Source: Clostridium beijerinckii (GTDB lineage: Bacteria; Bacillota; Clostridia; Clostridiales; Clostridiaceae). From it: a stretch of 64,000 nt of DNA. Under the pieces are notes generated by a model. It saw nothing but the letters and a program-made list of their open reading frames with translations, was not told the DNA's origin and searched no databases. The translations under genes and the position numbers were made by a program. This document shows, piece by piece, positions 34,586 through 43,639 of the stretch. The stretch lies in NCBI RefSeq assembly GCF_036699995.1, contig NZ_CP144906.1, positions 3,793,001-3,857,000 of the forward strand, in the 5' to 3' direction. Numbering within the stretch: position 1 is the stretch's first letter; each line of letters opens with the position of its first letter.

Positions 34586-35035
34586 TTATAAATTTAATTC
34601 CAACCATTCATCTGTATCTTGAAATCCATATTTTTTATAAACAGGTCTTCCAAGTTTTGATGCTACTAAACAAATCTTATGAATGTTTCGTTCCTTTGCT
34701 TCATTTACTAACCTATCTAACATTCCTGTAGCTATACCCTTACCACGAGAAGTCGGTTCTGTATACATATTAGTTATATAACCTTTTCTTCCAGTTTTAT
34801 TAGTATATGTTGGTGGAAAATCAATAAATGCAATAGCAGCTGTAGCTATAATTTGGTTATTTTCTTCTGCAATCCATTCAACCAATAAATTATTAGCCAG
34901 TTTGTTATTAAAATATCTCGTCAATTCCTCATCAATATCAATATTGGGCTCTATGCCTTCATCAATGAGTTGCTTCTTTCTAATACTCACAAGTAAAGGT
35001 ATGTCTTTCATATCTGCTTTTCTATAATTCATCAT
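34586..35035 (-). CDS. GNAT acetyltransferase, 149 aa
   Basis: GCN5-type N-acetyltransferase. It begins YRKADMKDIPLLVSIRKKQL, the acetyl-CoA motif is NMYTEPTSRGKGIATGMLDR near 90-109, and the end PVYKKYGFQDTDEWLELNL is the usual final motif. Substrate unknown. Two adjacent ATG codons follow AGGAGGAAAT, and the second is slightly better spaced. Confidence 0.9.
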   Translation of the reverse strand: MMNYRKADMKDIPLLVSIRKKQLIDEGIEPNIDIDEELTRYFNNKLANNLLVEWIAEENNQIIATAAIAFIDFPPTYTNKTGRKGYITNMYTEPTSRGKGIATGMLDRLVNEAKERNIHKICLVASKLGRPVYKKYGFQDTDEWLELNL

Positions 35036-35106
35036 ATTTCCTCCTGTAAATTACAATTTGTCTACTACACAATTAAAATTTACTATTCCGTATTAATTAT
35101 AGCATA

Positions 35107-35733
35107 TTATCTAATATATATTTCTTCATTAACGCTACTATTTCTTACAGAAGCACATTTTCCACTTAATTTACCTTGATTATCGATATTTAAAATAACT
35201 ACTTCGTATTCAAAATTTATTCCACCATATGCCAAAAGCATCTGTCTATCATGAGTTGTACCAATTCCATGCAATTGAACTTGATTATTTACGGACCAAC
35301 TTAAGTCATATAAATCATCACTTTGATCCCTTCTTATAATTTTTAGATCAAAAACAGGAGATTCATATTCTTTTATAAAGTACCTAACCTTATAATTTCC
35401 CTCAAAATTTTCGCTTGTTTCATTCCTTAATGCAATCCCAGAACCTAATGTATCGAAATTCTGTGTTGAAGCCCAAAGAGCTGAATTTGACCGTAAATCT
35501 CCTATTTGTTTATACACACCAACTCCAGCTATTGGAACTTGCTTTAAACACCTTGATACAAGTAACTTGTCATCGATCAACATTCCAATTCCAGAGTACT
35601 CATGACTGGAATTTTCTTCATCTCTCCTCCAAGTGCATTTATATGTTTCACCTATCTTTTCAATATTAAGGTTTACTTTCCCATCATTAGATTTCCATTC
35701 ACCTAAAATACATTTTTCTTTATAATAGTTCAT
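35107..35733 (-). CDS. hypothetical protein, 208 aa
   Basis: Soluble protein of beta-strand-rich appearance (ILGEWKSNDGKVNLNIEKIG, ETYKCTWRRDEENSSHEYSG). It seems to contain two similar halves, each with a LxWS/TWRR-type strand pattern, and may be a lipocalin-like barrel. No family is assigned. The start is the ATG of MNYYKEK with GTGAGGGCGAAATA before it; upstream in-frame codons lack a site. Confidence 0.7.
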   Translation of the reverse strand: MNYYKEKCILGEWKSNDGKVNLNIEKIGETYKCTWRRDEENSSHEYSGIGMLIDDKLLVSRCLKQVPIAGVGVYKQIGDLRSNSALWASTQNFDTLGSGIALRNETSENFEGNYKVRYFIKEYESPVFDLKIIRRDQSDDLYDLSWSVNNQVQLHGIGTTHDRQMLLAYGGINFEYEVVILNIDNQGKLSGKCASVRNSSVNEEIYIR

Positions 35734-35990
35734 TATTTCGCCCTCACCATAATCATATTTATCATACCAATAGCAATTTAATACCATTATAGTAAATTAT
35801 AGCATAGTAAACAGCGACTCATGGGACAACTTATAAAATTCACAGTTTATTAACTATTGTTAAATAATTATTCTATGAAGTATAAATACTATACCATACA
35901 ATTTTCAAAGTTTATTTTAATTAATTAGAAATAATAAGATTTATAACTGCCCTATAAATTGAGATTTAGTAAATTTTTGTTGTATATATG

Positions 35991-36863
35991 CTATTGGATC
36001 GGAAAATAAATTTCAATCTTTGATTCTTCATCTTCAGCTCCTAAAAATTTCTCTGTGTAGCATTCCAAATCATCTCTGTCATCTAATCGAAAAGCACTAT
36101 TAGGAAACCAGACACCCCAAATATAATAATATGTAGAAAGCAAGTTTTTTACTGTACCTTTATGTATGAATTTAACATACTTTCCGCCGCTAATTTCTTT
36201 TAATTCCATACCTTCTGAAATATTATTGTCACCCGATGTTTCAATTCCTATAAATAAAGTGGTTTCACTATTTTTATTAAATGTATTTTGCAGGCATGTA
36301 CCACTTGTTTCATAAATACTATATCTATTATTATTCATTGAAATATACTTTTGCTTCTCTAATTGAGCATTCAACTTTTCCCACATTTCAATACTGTTAT
36401 TTTTCTCAATACTCATGTAATATCTAAATCCAACAACACATTTAGGTTGAAATGTTACTATTTCTGGTTGAAGATTTGCATAATTGGATTCAGTGATTTT
36501 ATCAATTTGCATTGGATTATGATTTCCAATCAACACATCAATACCATTTTTTCTATATTCCATCGGTGTAATTCCATATCTCTTCTTAAAGGCTCTTGTA
36601 AAACTTTCAGCAGACTCAAAATACAGTGAAATTGCTATATCTAAAATCCTTTTGTTACTATGTACAAGATTATATGCCGCTTGAGTCAATCTTCGGCTTC
36701 GAATATAGCTGCCAATAGTTTCACCCATTACTACTTGAAAATAACGATGGAAATGATAATAAGAATAGGAAACTGCACTCGCAACTGATTCTACAGTCAA
36801 TGGCTCATACAAGTTCGTTTCAATAAATATAATTGCTCTACCAATAATTTGCTTGTCTTTCAA
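35991..36863 (-). CDS. AraC regulator with GyrI-like effector domain, 290 aa
   Basis: The N-terminal AraC double helix-turn-helix (LTVESVASAVSYSYYHFHRYF; ILDIAISLYFESAESFTRAF; YGITPMEYRK) is followed by a C-terminal GyrI/SOUL-like small-molecule-binding domain (VTFQPKCVVGFRYYMS through YYYIWGVWFPNSAFR, ending EIYFPIQ). This Rob/BmrR-type layout senses hydrophobic or cationic compounds. It lies 17 bases after the C45 hydrolase gene in a probable operon. Confidence 0.92.
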   Translation of the reverse strand: MKDKQIIGRAIIFIETNLYEPLTVESVASAVSYSYYHFHRYFQVVMGETIGSYIRSRRLTQAAYNLVHSNKRILDIAISLYFESAESFTRAFKKRYGITPMEYRKNGIDVLIGNHNPMQIDKITESNYANLQPEIVTFQPKCVVGFRYYMSIEKNNSIEMWEKLNAQLEKQKYISMNNNRYSIYETSGTCLQNTFNKNSETTLFIGIETSGDNNISEGMELKEISGGKYVKFIHKGTVKNLLSTYYYIWGVWFPNSAFRLDDRDDLECYTEKFLGAEDEESKIEIYFPIQ

Positions 36864-36880
36864 TACAGTTTCCTCCTTAT

Positions 36881-37990
36881 TTAAGGCATAATATTATAAA
36901 AATCTTTTCCCGCTTTTTCACAAGGAAGATTCACAATAATTTCTTGCTCTTGTAGCTTTTCTACCATAAAAGTTTTCCATTCATTTGCTTGTGGCGAACC
37001 AAATGTCATTTCTATTTTTTTCTCGGTTGTATTAAATACCATAGAGCGTAAAGTTCCAAAAAATTCAGGATAATAGTGACAACACAATCCTTTTGGATAG
37101 GATGTAGATAAGATATCTTTTAAATCTTTTTCTGATATTTTTTCTTTTTCACAAAACATTTTTTCTATTGCTTTGTAACGAATCACCGAGTTTTCAATTA
37201 ACATCTTTTCATATGGCTTTATTTCCGGTAAAACTGTATGATTTGTAGAAATAAGAAATTTCTGCTTAGATTCATTATCCAAAATACGATATGATTTATG
37301 ACCATCTATACACTGTAACAATGCAATTTTATTACTATTATCAGCAAGCATTAGATTTATATTATATCCAATAGGTGCATCCATTGCCCATGCAATAGCT
37401 TCCTCAACATTTTTGCAGTTTTCCAAAATACTTCGGATAACAACCCAAAAAGAAAACCCAGTTATGCCAGCTTTCTGTCCCCCTTCAAAATTCCCAACAG
37501 GTAATCCATTACTAGCTTTACAAGCTGCCAATCCATATTCATTCATCCCATCGCATCGTCCGAATAGATTAAGTGTAGAACCGATATAACGATATTTCCC
37601 TCTAATGGCCGTATACGCAAAACACATCTCTTCCATCTCATCATTAAAGTCGTAGTTACGTGCCATCAAAGTGTGTCCATTTTCAATCTTGTTTGGTACT
37701 GCAGACATTAAGCTACATCCACGTTCTAAATATGTCATTGCATAAAAAATTGCTTGTTCTTTGGAAATTCCAACTGTATCTACGAATCCTTCGATTTCCT
37801 CATTTACACCACTGCAATATCGATCAAGCAAATTGAATATTTCTTTTAATTTACTTTGTGGATAGGCATTAGATGGTAAAATTATCTTTTTCAATAAATT
37901 AGGTTCAGATAAAATCCAATTCCCAATCCGCGTTCCAACCTCATAACTTGTTCCTACAAAATTCTTTAAGTATGTCTTTGTCTTTTTCAT
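36881..37990 (-). CDS. C45-family acyltransferase/hydrolase, 369 aa
   Basis: N-terminal-nucleophile hydrolase of the acyl-CoA:6-APA acyltransferase/C45 type, which self-cleaves to expose Cys. The likely nucleophile is Cys 92 in ERGCSLMSA, and LMARNYDFNDE supplies the family oxyanion and Arg-Asn motif. GFSFWVVIRSILENCKNVEE and LLQCIDGHKSYRIL are further family segments. It hydrolyses or transfers acyl groups on amides such as penicillins, lipoamides or bile-salt-like compounds; substrate unknown. ATG follows GATGAGGTGTTTCTT. Confidence 0.85.
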   Translation of the reverse strand: MKKTKTYLKNFVGTSYEVGTRIGNWILSEPNLLKKIILPSNAYPQSKLKEIFNLLDRYCSGVNEEIEGFVDTVGISKEQAIFYAMTYLERGCSLMSAVPNKIENGHTLMARNYDFNDEMEEMCFAYTAIRGKYRYIGSTLNLFGRCDGMNEYGLAACKASNGLPVGNFEGGQKAGITGFSFWVVIRSILENCKNVEEAIAWAMDAPIGYNINLMLADNSNKIALLQCIDGHKSYRILDNESKQKFLISTNHTVLPEIKPYEKMLIENSVIRYKAIEKMFCEKEKISEKDLKDILSTSYPKGLCCHYYPEFFGTLRSMVFNTTEKKIEMTFGSPQANEWKTFMVEKLQEQEIIVNLPCEKAGKDFYNIMP

Positions 37991-38154
37991 AAGAAACACC
38001 TCATCTTTCAAAAGAATTATAAGCTAAGATAAGATGACATACTTGATATTTTCTGCGGATTTTTTATATAATCTTTTATTAAAATTACCATTTACCACCA
38101 CTTGATTGTAACATATTTTGTAAATGTCATGCTTATATAATTTATTGTGTAAAA

Positions 38155-38185
38155 AAAAGACATATCAACCGTTGATACGTCTTTT
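38155..38185. terminator. bidirectional terminator
   Basis: AAAAGACATATCAA-ccg-TTGATACGTCTTTT, preceded by an A-run. It terminates the acetyltransferase gene at 38208. Confidence 0.75.
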
Positions 38186-38207
38186 AAGAATATTTAGCCA
38201 CAACATG

Positions 38208-38840
38208 TTACATTAATTTATCAATATCCCCTGACTGAATGTATTTAATATTTGCTTTGATCTTTTCATATGGCCAATCCCACCACTTAATTTTTAGCAA
38301 CTTTAAAATTATGTCATCACCAAATCTTTTTTTTATAACTTTTGCAGGTATTCCTCCAACAATAGTATAAGGTGGCACATCATTAGTAACTATTGCCCTA
38401 GTACCAATAATTGCACCATCACCTATTTTCACGCCTGACATAATTATAGCGTCATAACCTATCCATACATCATTTCCAATTACAATATCGCCTTTATTAT
38501 CCCAAGCATCTGTTATAAGGCTGACATCCAAACCCCATTCATCATAAAATATTGGAAATGTATAAGTAGACAGTGATCTCATTGTGTGATTTCCACTAGT
38601 CATGAGAAACTTTGCTTTACATGCAATTGAACAAAACTTGCCAATTATTAATTTATCATTGTTTATAGGATACTGGTATAGTACATTATTCTTTTCAAAC
38701 TCTCTTGGATCATCATAAAAATCATTATATATTGTATAATCTCCAACTTTTATATTAGCCCTTGTAATTACATTTTTAAGATATATAGTTTGGCAATCAT
38801 TACTTCTTGGATATATTTTATTTGCATTTGGAATAGTCAT
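38208..38840 (-). CDS. Vat/CatB-type xenobiotic O-acetyltransferase, 210 aa
   Basis: Hexapeptide-repeat acetyltransferase of the streptogramin A/chloramphenicol type B family. The early block YTIYNDFYDDPREFEKNNV, the catalytic-His block SGNHTMRSLSTYTFPIF, and the coil VIGNDVWIGYDAIIMSGVKI with PPYTIVGGIPAKVIKKRF and WWDWP are all present. It could acetylate streptogramin or chloramphenicol-like drugs, though many members have unknown substrates. ATG follows AAGGAGAGAACTAAAA. A 9-codon ORF with its own site lies just upstream. Confidence 0.88.
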   Translation of the reverse strand: MTIPNANKIYPRSNDCQTIYLKNVITRANIKVGDYTIYNDFYDDPREFEKNNVLYQYPINNDKLIIGKFCSIACKAKFLMTSGNHTMRSLSTYTFPIFYDEWGLDVSLITDAWDNKGDIVIGNDVWIGYDAIIMSGVKIGDGAIIGTRAIVTNDVPPYTIVGGIPAKVIKKRFGDDIILKLLKIKWWDWPYEKIKANIKYIQSGDIDKLM

Positions 38841-39174
38841 TTTTAGTTCTCTCCTTTATATTAAGTTGCTTTTGACTATCCCATTACTACAATGTATTTT
38901 TTCATCAAATCACTCCCAGTACGATAATCTTCATTTTTTATTTAGGGTCTTATTGTTCTATTTTTTATATTATTCTTCTTCATATTACTAACTTTGTAAA
39001 AATGTCTTTGAGACATACAGTTGTCCAATTTTAATATAATTTTTAAAATTCTTATAGATGTATTTTCCATTTTATTAAATTTAATTACTTGTCTATTATA
39101 CTCACCCTTTATATATTAAGTATGAGATAACTCCGGAAACATAAAATGATTGTCCTTATATTATAGTGTTCTAA
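38841..39174. other. intergenic sequence upstream of the acetyltransferase
   Basis: Beyond the short leader ORF at 38876-38905 I see no gene or hairpin. AT-rich. Confidence 0.4.
38876..38905 (-). CDS. possible 9-aa leader peptide
   Basis: ATG behind GGGAGTGATTTG reads MKKYIVVMG then TAG, stopping 35 bases before the acetyltransferase ATG. Short leader ORFs control some antibiotic-resistance genes by translational attenuation. No clear attenuator stem is visible here. Confidence 0.3.
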   Translation of the reverse strand: MKKYIVVMG

Positions 39175-40011
39175 TTACTGACTTAAATCAAAATTCTGAA
39201 GTTTACTTGATTTTTTTCGAGTCATATTAAAGATAATACATAGTAAAACTATTAGTTGTATTACCCAATAAATAGCTGAATACATATTAAAGTAATTTAA
39301 AAATTCAGGAAAACATATAGATGGAATAAAATCATCAATGCAATGGTATAAAACTAGGATTAGCAAACTTCCCTTTACATGATTATAAATCCATGTGTAT
39401 ATAATGCTTAAAGAAATAGTTTGCAGAAGATATACTATAAAATTATCATATCCTTGAATATGAAATAAAAACATTGGTATATGCCAGCAAGTCCAAATAA
39501 CTCCAACTATTACGCCTGATAGCAATTGGCTATACTTTTCTTGAAGTATTGGCAATACAAAACCTCTCCATCCAAGTTCCTCACCAAGCGGTCCTCCAAA
39601 AATTAAGATAACTAATAAACATGCTAATAACGATAATGGATTATCGAGATTAAAACCAAATATTTGATTTTTGATATGTATTTTATAGTCTGCCCCTGCT
39701 ATAAGACAAATAAAGGATGGTACATAAAATGATGATATTGAATAAAAAAGTATAAAAACATAAAAAAGCGGATTGACCTTCCAGATAGTTAACTTTTTTA
39801 AGAATTTTCTTAACCCTATTCTTCCATAAAAATAATTAGTAAAAATTATAGCCATAATACTTGGCATTAATGAACCAACTGTACGAAAAATTGCATTTAA
39901 ACTAAAACTGTTCGATGTAAATGAAAGAACCCAAAACATCCACGTAAGCAAAAAAGTACTCATTAAATATACAACTTTTTTGTGTTCATTAACCCTTTCT
40001 ATAATACTCAT
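39175..40011 (-). CDS. CPBP-family intramembrane metalloprotease, 278 aa
   Basis: About eight membrane helices. The Abi/CAAX-protease motifs are the Glu-Glu motif GEELGWRGFVLP and the following histidine motif TCWHIPMFLF, with LYHCIDDFIPS as a later family block. Such proteins process prenylated or bacteriocin-type peptides, or serve in immunity. The start ATG of MSIIERV has AAGGGGAACTTGAAA before it. A second CPBP protein lies at 43640-44446. Confidence 0.9.
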   Translation of the reverse strand: MSIIERVNEHKKVVYLMSTFLLTWMFWVLSFTSNSFSLNAIFRTVGSLMPSIMAIIFTNYFYGRIGLRKFLKKLTIWKVNPLFYVFILFYSISSFYVPSFICLIAGADYKIHIKNQIFGFNLDNPLSLLACLLVILIFGGPLGEELGWRGFVLPILQEKYSQLLSGVIVGVIWTCWHIPMFLFHIQGYDNFIVYLLQTISLSIIYTWIYNHVKGSLLILVLYHCIDDFIPSICFPEFLNYFNMYSAIYWVIQLIVLLCIIFNMTRKKSSKLQNFDLSQ

Positions 40012-40109
40012 TTTCAAGTTCCCCTTCTATAGTTTACGTCAATTCGTAATTTTAAAAGCAAAGCAAATTATAACGTTGCTCCTGCTAAAAATTAAAATAA
40101 ATATAATAT

Positions 40110-40940
40110 TTATTTTATATTATGCTGTTTTGGTATTCTAGATTCACAAGGTACATCTATCTGACACTTTCCACAGCCATATCTAGGCTTATGTTTTTCC
40201 ATTGTTATGTCCAAAAATTCAGAGCATATAATATGATTCTTCCCATTTTCTATAGATATTGCATTAGCTGGACAATTTCTTACGCATTTACCGCACATCG
40301 AACAGTACTCATATATATTTTCGTATTCTCTCTTATCAGGTGATAAGTATAATTCTGTGATGATACTACCAAGTCTTCCAGATATACCTTTCTTTGTTAT
40401 AAGTCCTTTAGAAAGTCCAAATGTTCCAAGCCCACATACAAAAGCAGCATGTCTTTCAGACCAATTGCTTGTAAATTTTTCTTCATGATTTGGATGATTA
40501 GCATTTGACCAGAATCTTTCATCTAAGGTAGGTACGACACTATTATATCCTGCATTGATCAATTCAGATTTTAAATGCATACACAACTTATTTAACAAAC
40601 CCTGACCTTCAATACGTCCATGAAGCCATTCTTCAGAAGGCCATGACATATTCTTTCTATTTCCTTTTTTAACCTCTTCGCTAAATGGTAAGAAAAATGA
40701 TATAACAGTCTTTGATTGTGGTAACCATTCTTTTGGAAGCATGAAGTGTTTCCCAATTGCTGATGGTTGTTTTAATAATGTAAAGTACTCATCATCCACA
40801 GAACCAAATGCCAAAATTGGAGCATCAAAAATCTTCATTCCTACAACATTTTCCGAAATAGCTATTTCCTTTGTTATATAGTTATCTTGTGAATTCTCAA
40901 CAAAGTCCTCTGCGGTTTTTATAAAATATTGTTTATCCAT
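40110..40940 (-). CDS. QueG-like 4Fe-4S protein, 276 aa
   Basis: Paralogue of the 29375 gene. The signature NWSERHAAFVCGLGTFGLSKG, the cluster motif CSMCGKCVRNCPANAI and the C-terminal CGKCQIDVPCES are intact. It is shorter than authentic epoxyqueuosine reductase and lacks HEAT repeats. It probably has a redox or corrinoid-linked role that the sequence does not reveal. ATG follows GGGGGATGGGAAAGAT. Confidence 0.87.
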   Translation of the reverse strand: MDKQYFIKTAEDFVENSQDNYITKEIAISENVVGMKIFDAPILAFGSVDDEYFTLLKQPSAIGKHFMLPKEWLPQSKTVISFFLPFSEEVKKGNRKNMSWPSEEWLHGRIEGQGLLNKLCMHLKSELINAGYNSVVPTLDERFWSNANHPNHEEKFTSNWSERHAAFVCGLGTFGLSKGLITKKGISGRLGSIITELYLSPDKREYENIYEYCSMCGKCVRNCPANAISIENGKNHIICSEFLDITMEKHKPRYGCGKCQIDVPCESRIPKQHNIK

Positions 40941-40998
40941 ATCTTTCCCATCCCCCTAATTTATATTACTAATACGCCATTTAGTTTTACTATATAAT

Positions 40999-41745
40999 CT
41001 ATTCAAATAAATAGCCCATCATCTTTTCAGGATTTTCTAAAAACTTTCTTGTTATCATATAGTTATCAGTCTTTTTATAAGGAGTTTTCGTAATTCCATC
41101 ATCATCAATAACAAATATATCTGCACCTGGGTACGCCATTAATATTGGTGAATGAGTTGCTATAATAAACTGTGATTTTTTCTTTACTAGTTCATTAATA
41201 ATAGTAAGCATAGCCATTTGTTTTGTAGGTGATAATGCAGCTTCTGGTTCATCTAAGATATATAATCCATTCCCACTAAAACGATTTGTCATTAGTGTAA
41301 TGAAGCTTTCACCATGTGACATCTTATGTAATGATGTACCTCCATAACTCTTTATAACAGGAACTCCCTCAGAGCTTTCTAAATCGAGTTTTTCTATTTC
41401 TGTGGCTACATTATAAAAACTTTCTGCCCTTAGAAAGAAACCATCACGAGGCCTCTGCACACCTTTAACTACAGTAATATATTTATATAAATCTGAATGT
41501 GTTTCTCTTGATGAAAAACAAAAGTTTTTAGTTCCTCCTTCTGCATTAAATCCACTATTAACAGCAATAGCTTCTAGTAATGTTGATTTTCCGCTACCAT
41601 TTTCACCAACAAAAAATGTTACATTTCTTGATATATCTAAGCTAGTTAAGTTATTAACTACAGGTAACTCTTTAATATAGCTGTCATCTTTATGAATTTC
41701 TTTCTTGAGACGTATTTCCTTTATATACACATTATCATATAGCAC
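40999..41745 (-). CDS. AAA/SMC-like ATPase, 248 aa
   Basis: Stand-alone ATPase of the AAA_21/YheS-type predicted group. Walker A is FVGENGSGKSTLLEAIA near 44-60, a signature-like segment is KMSHGESFITLM, Walker B is LYILDEPEAALSP and the switch is FIIATHSPILMAYPGADIF. A short insert SETHSDLYKYITVV follows the first lobe. GTG start 8 bases after GAGGTG. Likely senses or processes nucleic acid or other ligands; role unknown. It follows two membrane-anchored proteins in the same direction. Confidence 0.88.
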   Translation of the reverse strand: MLYDNVYIKEIRLKKEIHKDDSYIKELPVVNNLTSLDISRNVTFFVGENGSGKSTLLEAIAVNSGFNAEGGTKNFCFSSRETHSDLYKYITVVKGVQRPRDGFFLRAESFYNVATEIEKLDLESSEGVPVIKSYGGTSLHKMSHGESFITLMTNRFSGNGLYILDEPEAALSPTKQMAMLTIINELVKKKSQFIIATHSPILMAYPGADIFVIDDDGITKTPYKKTDNYMITRKFLENPEKMMGYLFE

Positions 41746-41801
41746 TCATATATCACCTCATTGTTACTTTCCCATTTCATTGAAACGTACTCCGTATCCC
41801 A

Positions 41802-42368
41802 TTAATCCAATAGCCTTTTTAGAGTAATATAGTGAAGAAATTCTTCCTTTTTATCTGAATAAGGATCACTTTCATTAAACTCAAATTTAATTGAAGTCTT
41901 TTGCTCCTTATCAATATATGTGACATCATATCCATCACCGCTACCCATAAAATCTGAATAAGTTTTTTTTGCATAATTATCACCATAAGCCTTTAATACA
42001 TCTGAAAATTTAGACTCTGAGCCTATGCCTCTACTTGTTACAAATTTTGTATTATCTGACTTATTAGGATATCCAACTGATATCCTAGCAGCTTCATTAT
42101 CTTTATCTATTTGGACATATGCATAATACGGATAATTATCAAATTCTAACCCCCTTAATCCATTTTTATTAATATTATCATTTGTCAATTTTCCAAATTT
42201 CTCTTCTAAAGCCTGTATATCAACTTGTTCCATTAAGCAAACTCCAGCCAAACTATCATCTTTCAAATTTGTACTTTTTACAAAAAGATATTTCTCTGGA
42301 AATAAAATATATGCTATACCAGTTAGAACAGCTATTATACTTACTATAATTAAATATTTCCTCTTAAT
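41802..42368 (-). CDS. membrane-anchored hypothetical protein, 188 aa, apparent ATT start
   Basis: The soluble part is a polar hypothetical domain (NDNINKNGLRGLEFDNYPYYAYV). No standard start precedes it near a ribosome site. The frame continues upstream through a membrane helix (YLIIVSIIAVLTGIAYILF) to an ATT (42368) 7 bases after AAAGGGGG. That start would give an N-terminal anchor, like the neighbouring protein at 42406. It begins 37 bases after that gene's stop, so the two likely form one operon. Confidence 0.65.
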   Translation of the reverse strand: MKRKYLIIVSIIAVLTGIAYILFPEKYLFVKSTNLKDDSLAGVCLMEQVDIQALEEKFGKLTNDNINKNGLRGLEFDNYPYYAYVQIDKDNEAARISVGYPNKSDNTKFVTSRGIGSESKFSDVLKAYGDNYAKKTYSDFMGSGDGYDVTYIDKEQKTSIKFEFNESDPYSDKKEEFLHYITLKRLLD

Positions 42369-42405
42369 TGCATTTCCCCCTTTCGGGTTATTTCCCCAAT
42401 TAAAT

Positions 42406-43017
42406 TTAGTTCTTTATATAATTTGATGCATTTTTATGTTCAGATGGGTTTGAATGTTTAGAGTTATATATATCTACAACCTGTTTAATCCCATCAGCAG
42501 ACATATGTGGTATGTATTTTTCAATATATCCCCAATTACCTGTTTTCTGAATGGTATCTATAGCTTTTGCATCTGCTTCATTTGCTGAAATGCCACTTAT
42601 AGCTTCTGCGTTTTGTTGATTATCTTGGCCCATAGTTAAATACACAGCATTATCTTTGTTATTGAATTCAACTTTAAAATGCATATATTCTAACAATTCA
42701 TCCATTGGCATATACAATTGAGGTTCTGACTCACCATCCTTTTCAATGGTAACTAGTGGTTTCTTTAAATCAATTTCTTTACCATTAAAATATACCTTAT
42801 CATTATTGATAACAGCTGATTTTATTGCTTCTCCTGAAGCCACATTATCATTTTTACCATTAGCAGATTCTGATGTTTTTCCTTCAGATGAAACTACAAC
42901 AGTCTTTTTCGCATTAGTAGTTGCTGATATTCTTCCTATTGCTGCAAAAACTACAGAAACTCCTATTGCTCCAATCGCAAAGCCTATAGTTATACTTTTA
43001 ATATCAAGTTTTTTCAT
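42406..43017 (-). CDS. membrane-anchored protein with copper-amine-oxidase-N-like domain, 203 aa
   Basis: N-terminal anchor (ITIGFAIGAIGVSVVFAAIG), then a low-complexity Ser/Lys linker. A beta-domain follows: VYFNGKEIDLKKPLVTIEKD and LYMPMDELLEYMHFKVEFNN, the strand-rich pattern of the copper-amine-oxidase N-terminal domain, common on clostridial surface proteins. The C-terminal end is helical. ATG follows ATAAGGAGAAGAAAA. It probably forms an operon with the next gene. Confidence 0.75.
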   Translation of the reverse strand: MKKLDIKSITIGFAIGAIGVSVVFAAIGRISATTNAKKTVVVSSEGKTSESANGKNDNVASGEAIKSAVINNDKVYFNGKEIDLKKPLVTIEKDGESEPQLYMPMDELLEYMHFKVEFNNKDNAVYLTMGQDNQQNAEAISGISANEADAKAIDTIQKTGNWGYIEKYIPHMSADGIKQVVDIYNSKHSNPSEHKNASNYIKN

Positions 43018-43139
43018 TTTTCTTCTCCTTATTTGTAATCTTGATAGCCAAATTAAATATTTGACTTATTAAATAAACATATTTACCAATTTTCTAAAAC
43101 TTTAAATTCACATATTGACTAAGAATTATAAGTATTTTT

Positions 43140-43612
43140 GAAATCGAAATATTTATGATTTCGGTAAGTTACTACATAAATATAGTTTTAAAGTTGTATA
43201 TATGCATAAACCAATTATTAGCTAGATTTATACTATGAAGTTATATCCCAACCAGAAATGAGTAATATACTTTTGTAACCACAAGGGTCATAATATGGAA
43301 TGTTTCATTGGTAATTTTGATGGATGTGATTCTTTGGCTATAAGTTGTTCCAAATGTGCTAGTTCAAAAAGTGATAATCGAAAAGTGATGCTCCAAATTT
43401 TACATTTGGTAAGCAGAACTTTCTCTATGAGCATTTTATATTTCGTTCTTAGAACTTTCTCTGTGAGCGCTTGTTCTTTGAGGCTAGCACTTTGGGTGCA
43501 ACTTTATAGCCTTAGAATCACCCATCAGAATTACCTAGAAACTGAAACAAAAGTATGTTATTCATTTCGGCGAGTTATATACATAAGTTCAGGTCTTAGT
43601 TTGGTTATCTAT
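43140..43612. repeat. palindromic dispersed element, copy P2
   Basis: Inverted relative to P1 at 28840-29180. Arms around 43310-43369 and 43470-43534 match the P1 arms. The loop here is larger (about 100 bases) and contains the direct repeat AGAACTTTCTCTRTGAGC twice. No coding sequence is supported; a 111-codon open frame across it reflects the repeat only. Confidence 0.65.
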
Positions 43613-43639
43613 ATAACCTATAAATACTGATATTTCTCT

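Noticed and set aside
43295..43630. 111-codon frame across the palindromic element P2 (and 28700-28975 across P1)
   Set aside because: The two versions start and end differently, have no ribosome site and follow the repeat rather than any protein family.
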